Below, piece after piece: positions 5,236-9,251 of a DNA stretch of 9,251 nucleotides (positions are counted from its first letter, which is position 1; every line of letters begins with the position of its first letter). The notes below the pieces were generated by a model. It did not search any database and was not told where the DNA came from. It saw only the letters and a program-made list of their open reading frames with translations. Both the position numbers and the translations under genes were made by a program. Source of the stretch: an uncultured beta proteobacterium (GTDB taxonomy: Bacteria > Pseudomonadota > Gammaproteobacteria > Burkholderiales > Burkholderiaceae); the NCBI GenBank assembly GCA_903944255.1, contig CAJARE010000283.1, positions 1 to 9,251 of the forward strand. The letters are read 5' to 3'.

Positions 5236-7839
5236 ATGAGAATAGATAAATTAACAACCAAATTTCAAGAAGCTCTGAGCGAGGCCCAGAGTCTCGCTTT
5301 AGCCAAAGATAATCAATATATTGAGCCAGCTCATCTGCTGCTAGCGATGTTGCGTGATTCCGATGGAGGCGCTAAGAGTTTGCTCACCAGAGCTGGCGTT
5401 AATGTCCCTGGCCTGGAAAAGGGTGCGGAAAAAATCATTAGCAACTTACCTGAAGTACAGGGAACTAGTGGTGAAGTTCAGGTTGGCAGAGATTTAAGTA
5501 ACTGGCTCAATCTCTGCGAAAAAGAGGCTAATAAACGCAATGATCAATTTATTGCCGGCGAACTATTTTTGTTGGTCGTAGCGGATGATAAAGGTGAGCT
5601 GGGAAAAGTAGCTCGCGAGAATGGTTTAAATCGTAAATCGTTAGAGGCGGCTATTGATTTAGTACGCGGAGGAGAATCAGTGAATAGTGCAGATGCTGAA
5701 GGTCAACGCGAGGCCTTAAAAAAATATACAGTCGATTTAACAGAGCGCGCTCGTGCGGGTAAATTAGATCCGGTTATTGGACGTGATGATGAGATTCGTC
5801 GCACTATTCAGATTTTGCAACGTCGCGGTAAGAATAATCCGGTGTTGATTGGTGAGCCTGGCGTAGGTAAGACCGCCATTGTTGAGGGATTAGCACAACG
5901 CATCGTGAACGGTGAAGTTCCAGAGACATTAAAAGATAAACGGGTTCTGGTCTTAGATATGGCTTTGCTCTTAGCGGGTGCTAAATATCGCGGTGAGTTT
6001 GAAGAGCGATTAAAAGCAGTGCTCAGTGATGTAGCTAAGGACGAAGGCCAAACTATTATCTTTATCGATGAGATTCATACCATGGTGGGCGCTGGTAAAG
6101 GTGATGGTGCTATGGATGCCGGCAATATGCTCAAGCCAGCCTTAGCGCGCGGTGAATTGCATTGCATCGGCGCAACCACGCTTGATGAGTACCGTAAATA
6201 TATCGAGAAAGATCCTGCTTTGGAGCGCCGTTTCCAAAAAGTGATGGTCGAAGAGCCAAGTGTTGAGGCAACGATTGCTATTTTGCGTGGTTTGCAAGAG
6301 CGTTATGAGTTACATCATGGAATTGAAATTACTGACCCAGCTATCGTTGCAGCTGCTGAGTTATCTCACCGTTATATTACTGATCGCTTTCTGCCTGATA
6401 AAGCTATTGACCTGATTGATGAAGCAGGCTCACGTATTCGGATGGAAATTGACTCGAAGCCTGAGGTGATGGACAAATTAGACCGTCGTTTAATTCAGCT
6501 AAAGATTGAGCGTGAAGCGGTCAAGAAAGAAAAAGACGAGGCTTCTCAAAAGCGCCTTGCCTTAATTGAGGAAGAAATTCAGCGCCTTGGTGCCGAGTAT
6601 GCCGATTTAGAGGAGATCTGGAAGGCAGAGAAGGGCGCCGTCTTAGGGGCCGCTAATTTGAAGGAAGAGATTGAAAAAGTAAAAGCGGATATTTCTAAGT
6701 TGCAGCGTGAAGGCAAATTAGAAAAGGTTGCTGAGCTTCAGTACGGCAAATTACCAGAGTTAGAGGCTAAGCTAAAGTCTGCAGCAGCAGCTGAAGCTAA
6801 AGGCGATAAAGATGGGGTTGTTAAAAATAAACTTTTGCGCACACAAGTTGGCGCAGAAGAAATTGCAGAAGTTGTTTCTCGGGCGACAGGTATTCCTGTA
6901 TCAAAGATGTTGCAAGGTGAGCGCGACAAACTTTTAAAGATGGAAGAGTTGCTACATAAGCGCGTGGTAGGTCAAGAAGAAGCAATTCGTGCGGTATCGG
7001 ATGCGATTCGTCGCTCACGCGCTGGTTTGTCTGAAGAGAATCGCCCTTATGGCTCATTCTTATTCTTGGGCCCTACTGGTGTAGGTAAAACTGAACTCTG
7101 TAAAGCATTGGCTGGATTCTTATTTGATAGCGAGGATCATCTCATTCGAATTGATATGAGTGAGTTCATGGAAAAACACAGTGTGGCTCGCTTGCTTGGC
7201 GCGCCTCCTGGTTATGTTGGCTATGAAGAAGGCGGATATCTCACTGAAAAAGTTCGTCGTCATCCCTATAGTGTGATTTTGTTTGATGAAATTGAGAAAG
7301 CCCATCCAGATGTATTTAATGTGTTGCTTCAAGTATTGGATGATGGCCGCTTGACTGATGGTCAAGGGCGCACGGTTGACTTTAAGAATACTGTGATTGT
7401 GATGACCAGTAATATCGGCTCACACTTAATTCAATCTATGACTGACAAGAAGCAATCAGAGATCAAAGAGGCTGTATTTGAAGAGCTGAAGAGTCATTTC
7501 CGTCCAGAGTTTTTAAACCGGATTGATGAGATTGTGGTGTTTCATGGTTTGGATAAGGCTAATATTGCTAATATTGCCAAGATCCTGCTCAAGAACCTAT
7601 CGGATCGTTTGGCAAAAGTTGATATGCAGCTTGAAGTCAGCGATGCAGCTTTAAATAAGATTGCCGAGGTAGGTTTTGATCCCATCTATGGAGCGAGACC
7701 GCTCAAGCGTGCCATTCAGCAGCATATTGAGAACCCAGTCTCTAAGATGATTCTAGAAGGCACCTTCGGACCTAAGGACGTAGTCCCAGTGGATGTAGAT
7801 AAAAAAGGTGAGTTTAGTTTTACTCGTCAAGTTCACTAA
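5236..7839 (+). CDS. clpB: ATP-dependent chaperone / disaggregase ClpB
   Basis: Hexameric Hsp100 that threads aggregated proteins through its pore, with DnaK-DnaJ-GrpE, in the cytoplasm. At 867 aa it is full length (E. coli 857). Domains in order: N-domain about 1-145; AAA1 with Walker A GEPGVGKT (206-213), pore loop AKYRGEFEE (249-257), Walker B IIFIDE (274-279) and arginine fingers ALERRF (328-333); coiled-coil M-domain about 405-530, including Y503 in ELQYGK, the position known to matter for DnaK cooperation in E. coli; AAA2 with Walker A GPTGVGKT (612-619), Walker B ILFDE (681-685), pore GYVGYEEG (659-666) and sensor-2 GARPLKR near the C-terminus. Compared with E. coli, the end of the M-domain carries a short insertion near 520-530. 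There is no ClpP-binding IGF/L loop that I can see. GGGGA at 5224-5228 is a moderate Shine-Dalgarno. A sigma-32-like promoter lies just upstream. Confidence 0.99.
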   Translation: MRIDKLTTKFQEALSEAQSLALAKDNQYIEPAHLLLAMLRDSDGGAKSLLTRAGVNVPGLEKGAEKIISNLPEVQGTSGEVQVGRDLSNWLNLCEKEANKRNDQFIAGELFLLVVADDKGELGKVARENGLNRKSLEAAIDLVRGGESVNSADAEGQREALKKYTVDLTERARAGKLDPVIGRDDEIRRTIQILQRRGKNNPVLIGEPGVGKTAIVEGLAQRIVNGEVPETLKDKRVLVLDMALLLAGAKYRGEFEERLKAVLSDVAKDEGQTIIFIDEIHTMVGAGKGDGAMDAGNMLKPALARGELHCIGATTLDEYRKYIEKDPALERRFQKVMVEEPSVEATIAILRGLQERYELHHGIEITDPAIVAAAELSHRYITDRFLPDKAIDLIDEAGSRIRMEIDSKPEVMDKLDRRLIQLKIEREAVKKEKDEASQKRLALIEEEIQRLGAEYADLEEIWKAEKGAVLGAANLKEEIEKVKADISKLQREGKLEKVAELQYGKLPELEAKLKSAAAAEAKGDKDGVVKNKLLRTQVGAEEIAEVVSRATGIPVSKMLQGERDKLLKMEELLHKRVVGQEEAIRAVSDAIRRSRAGLSEENRPYGSFLFLGPTGVGKTELCKALAGFLFDSEDHLIRIDMSEFMEKHSVARLLGAPPGYVGYEEGGYLTEKVRRHPYSVILFDEIEKAHPDVFNVLLQVLDDGRLTDGQGRTVDFKNTVIVMTSNIGSHLIQSMTDKKQSEIKEAVFEELKSHFRPEFLNRIDEIVVFHGLDKANIANIAKILLKNLSDRLAKVDMQLEVSDAALNKIAEVGFDPIYGARPLKRAIQQHIENPVSKMILEGTFGPKDVVPVDVDKKGEFSFTRQVH
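5668..5682 (+). promoter_or_regulatory. Internal Shine-Dalgarno and GTG start in clpB (codon 149)
   Basis: GGAGGAGA at 5668-5675 precedes, with seven nt between GGAGG and the codon, an in-frame GTG at 5680-5682. That codon is V149, in the RGGESVN context between the N-domain and AAA1. E. coli clpB is known to be translated from two starts, the second being GTG at codon 149, giving a roughly 80-kDa form lacking the N-domain. The same residue number, codon and a strong ribosome-binding site are all present here. A second product of 719 aa is therefore likely, though use of the site is inferred. Confidence 0.7.
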
Positions 7840-7864
7840 GCTTTAGAAGCACTGCAGCAAATAA

Positions 7865-7880
7865 GCAGGATTTTTCCTGC
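7865..7880. other. Perfect 6-bp stem-loop between clpB and the MFS gene
   Basis: GCAGGA (7865-7870) and TCCTGC (7875-7880) form a perfect 6-bp stem with a TTTT loop in the 58-nt gap after clpB. No T run follows on the + strand, so it is not a standard intrinsic terminator. It could slow or partly end clpB transcription, or stabilise the 3' end. No convincing promoter for the MFS gene is visible in the rest of the gap, so readthrough from clpB remains possible. Confidence 0.35.
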
Positions 7881-7897
7881 ACTAGTAAACTCGGAAC

Positions 7898-9133
7898 ATG
7901 ACTGTTGCTCAAATCAGGCGCTACAGTGATGTCCGGGTGATTGCTCTCATTAGCCTGGCTCACGGTAGCTCTCATTTCTTTCATTTAATTCTTCCGCCCA
8001 TGTTTCCATGGCTCAAGGATGCATTTGCATTAAGTTATGCCGAACTAGGCTTGCTGATGTCAGTATTCTTTATAGTTTCCTGTGGTGTACAGGCAGCCTC
8101 AGGCTTTCTGGTTGATCGGATCGGGGCTAGACCAGTTCTATTTATGGGCGTTGGCCTGCTTGCACTGGCAGCGCTTACTTACTCCCAAAGCAATGGTTAT
8201 TTGATGCTCATCTTGGGCGCTGTGATTGCTGGTTGTGGAAATGGAATATTCCATCCAGTGGATTACACATTAATTAACCATAAAGTTTCTCCACCTAATT
8301 TGCCCTATGCCTATTCAATGCATGGCGTGACGGGTTACCTAGGATGGGCGTCTGCCCCAGCATTTATGGTGGGTATCGCACAACTTTCCGATTGGCGTAT
8401 TGCCTTTTTATCTGCTGCTTTATTGCAAGTGATTATTCTGTTAATTCTGTATTGGAATCGCAATAATCTCATTGATGATGTTCAGGCGCGACGTGCAGAA
8501 AGTCATGCAAGTGCTCAGGCTGCTAACCCTGGTAGCATGCCTGCTAGTACCTTTGCCTTCTTGAAATTACCAGCTGTTTGGTTTTGTTGGCTTTTCTTTT
8601 TCTTTAGTATGGCTGCAACTTCTAGCTTGCAGTCTTTCGCACCGAGTGCACTCAATGCAATTTATGACATCGCAATTAGTGTCAGCAGTTACTTTATTAC
8701 TTTATTAGCTTTGGGTAGTGCTGTAGGAGTTTTATTAGGTGGATATTTGGCTGCAAAGATACAGGCACCCGAACGCATCGTCACCAGCTGCTTATCAGTC
8801 AGCGTTCTGATGAGTTTGCTGATTGCAACCGGTTGGATTTCTTCCAGTGTGATCCCCGTTTTATTTATTGTCATTGGACTGGGCTATGGTCTTGTTGGAC
8901 CTTCTCGTGATCTTTTAATTAAGTCAGCCACTCCACAGGGTGTTTCGGGTAGGGTGTATGGAGTTGTGTATTCTGGGATCGATCTTGGGGCAGCAGTAGG
9001 ACCATTTATCTTTGGTTTCTTGATGGATGCAGATTTACCAAGAGTTTTGTTTTTAGGCATTGCTCTTTTCCAATGCATGATCATCCTGACTACTTTCAAG
9101 GTTTCTTCTAGTATTCGTCCAAAAACAGCGTAA
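7898..9133 (+). CDS. Major facilitator superfamily transporter, fosmidomycin-resistance (Fsr)-like
   Basis: Inner-membrane protein of 411 aa with about twelve hydrophobic segments, near 13-34, 48-70, 79-96, 101-122, 140-160, 165-186, then 223-243, 262-285, 294-313, 318-336, 352-375 and 383-401. A polar linker (187-220, containing RNNLIDDVQARRAE) splits the two six-helix halves. The MFS loop 2-3 motif A appears as GFLVDRIGARPVL (69-81). The N-terminal SLAHGSSHFFHLILPPMFPWL stretch (19-39) and the GNGIFHP block in helix 4 (114-120) resemble Fsr-like efflux proteins and related uncharacterised MFS permeases. Transport of a solute by proton coupling is expected from the family; the substrate is unknown, and drug efflux should not be assumed. 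The start ATG has a weak GGA four nt upstream. The gene is 58 nt downstream of clpB on the same strand. Confidence 0.88.
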   Translation: MTVAQIRRYSDVRVIALISLAHGSSHFFHLILPPMFPWLKDAFALSYAELGLLMSVFFIVSCGVQAASGFLVDRIGARPVLFMGVGLLALAALTYSQSNGYLMLILGAVIAGCGNGIFHPVDYTLINHKVSPPNLPYAYSMHGVTGYLGWASAPAFMVGIAQLSDWRIAFLSAALLQVIILLILYWNRNNLIDDVQARRAESHASAQAANPGSMPASTFAFLKLPAVWFCWLFFFFSMAATSSLQSFAPSALNAIYDIAISVSSYFITLLALGSAVGVLLGGYLAAKIQAPERIVTSCLSVSVLMSLLIATGWISSSVIPVLFIVIGLGYGLVGPSRDLLIKSATPQGVSGRVYGVVYSGIDLGAAVGPFIFGFLMDADLPRVLFLGIALFQCMIILTTFKVSSSIRPKTA

Positions 9134-9148
9134 TCCAGCTGAAACAAA

Positions 9149-9188
9149 TTTCATAATATGAAAAGGCATTTCCCTGCATAAAATGCAG
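9149..9188. repeat. Two tandem short inverted repeats downstream of the MFS gene
   Basis: TTTCAT-AAT-ATGAAA (9149-9163) and CTGCAT-AAA-ATGCAG (9174-9188) are two perfect 6-bp inverted repeats with 3-nt loops, 10 nt apart, beginning 16 nt after the MFS stop. Neither is followed by a T run on the + strand. They may form a weak transcript end or be protein-binding palindromes. The rest of the trailing region to 9251 is AT-rich and shows no gene or clear promoter. Confidence 0.35.
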
Positions 9189-9251
9189 TGCACCATTCAT
9201 CAAGTCATTCCATTTCAAGCAGTGATTCTGTATTCCACATTACAAAAAATA

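Noticed and set aside
5668..5682. The clpB internal start read as a sign of two separate genes
   Set aside because: The frame is continuous and the full-length N-domain is present and well conserved, so this is an alternative start rather than a gene boundary.
6738..7365. Minus-strand open frames within clpB
   Set aside because: Entirely opposite the conserved M-domain and second AAA module; the composition looks like an antisense reading of those motifs.
7898..9133. Calling the MFS gene a proven fosmidomycin resistance determinant
   Set aside because: The resemblance is at family level only; substrate cannot be read from the sequence, and many relatives transport other or unknown compounds.
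8884..9147. Minus-strand 87-codon frame reaching into the tail region
   Set aside because: Most of it is antisense to the last MFS helices and there is no supporting ribosome-binding site or similarity.
1..9251. Mobile element, CRISPR array, defence island or novel multi-gene system
   Set aside because: No transposase, integrase, direct-repeat array, tRNA-adjacent attachment site or unrecognised gene cluster is present; every gene longer than 80 codons belongs to a known family.

Overview
The window looks like ordinary core chromosome from a betaproteobacterium of the Burkholderiales, most likely Polynucleobacter or a close relative. That placement is inferred from memory: the order aminotransferase - hom - thrC - moeA - moaD - moaE - clpB, the moderate base composition (clearly lower in GC than Burkholderia or Cupriavidus) and the protein sequences. 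No database was searched. There are no RNA genes, insertion sequences, integrases, CRISPR arrays, phage genes or broken genes that I can see. Nearly all of the window is coding.

Bases 1-4882 (+ strand) are one tightly packed run that probably forms a single transcription unit. It holds the 3' end of a PLP-dependent aminotransferase (AlaC-like), hom (homoserine dehydrogenase with an ACT domain), thrC (threonine synthase), moeA, moaD and moaE. Consecutive genes overlap by 4 nt or are separated by 9, 7, 18 and 1 nt. The first part makes threonine from aspartate semialdehyde via homoserine. The second part makes molybdenum cofactor: MoaD and MoaE form molybdopterin synthase, and MoeA inserts molybdate. 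The two pathways share no metabolite that I know of, so their linkage looks like an inherited gene order rather than a functional system.

Bases 4888-5181 (- strand) hold a small GIY-YIG nuclease-domain gene. It converges on moaE with a 5-nt gap and diverges from clpB. Bases 5182-5235 carry most of the clpB promoter region. A heat-shock-like (sigma-32) promoter overlaps a sigma-70-like one, and its -35 element lies inside the 5' end of the GIY-YIG gene as called here.

Bases 5236-7839 (+) are clpB, the full-length Hsp104-type disaggregase. All catalytic motifs are intact, and a well-formed internal ribosome-binding site with a GTG start lies at codon 149. Bases 7898-9133 (+) are a 12-helix MFS transporter resembling the fosmidomycin-resistance (Fsr)-like group. 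The last 118 bases hold two small inverted repeats and no gene.

I found no convincing undescribed system. The most notable observations are regulatory: the promoter overlapping the GIY-YIG gene, the conserved internal start of clpB, and the moaD Gly-Gly codons doubling as the Shine-Dalgarno of moaE.
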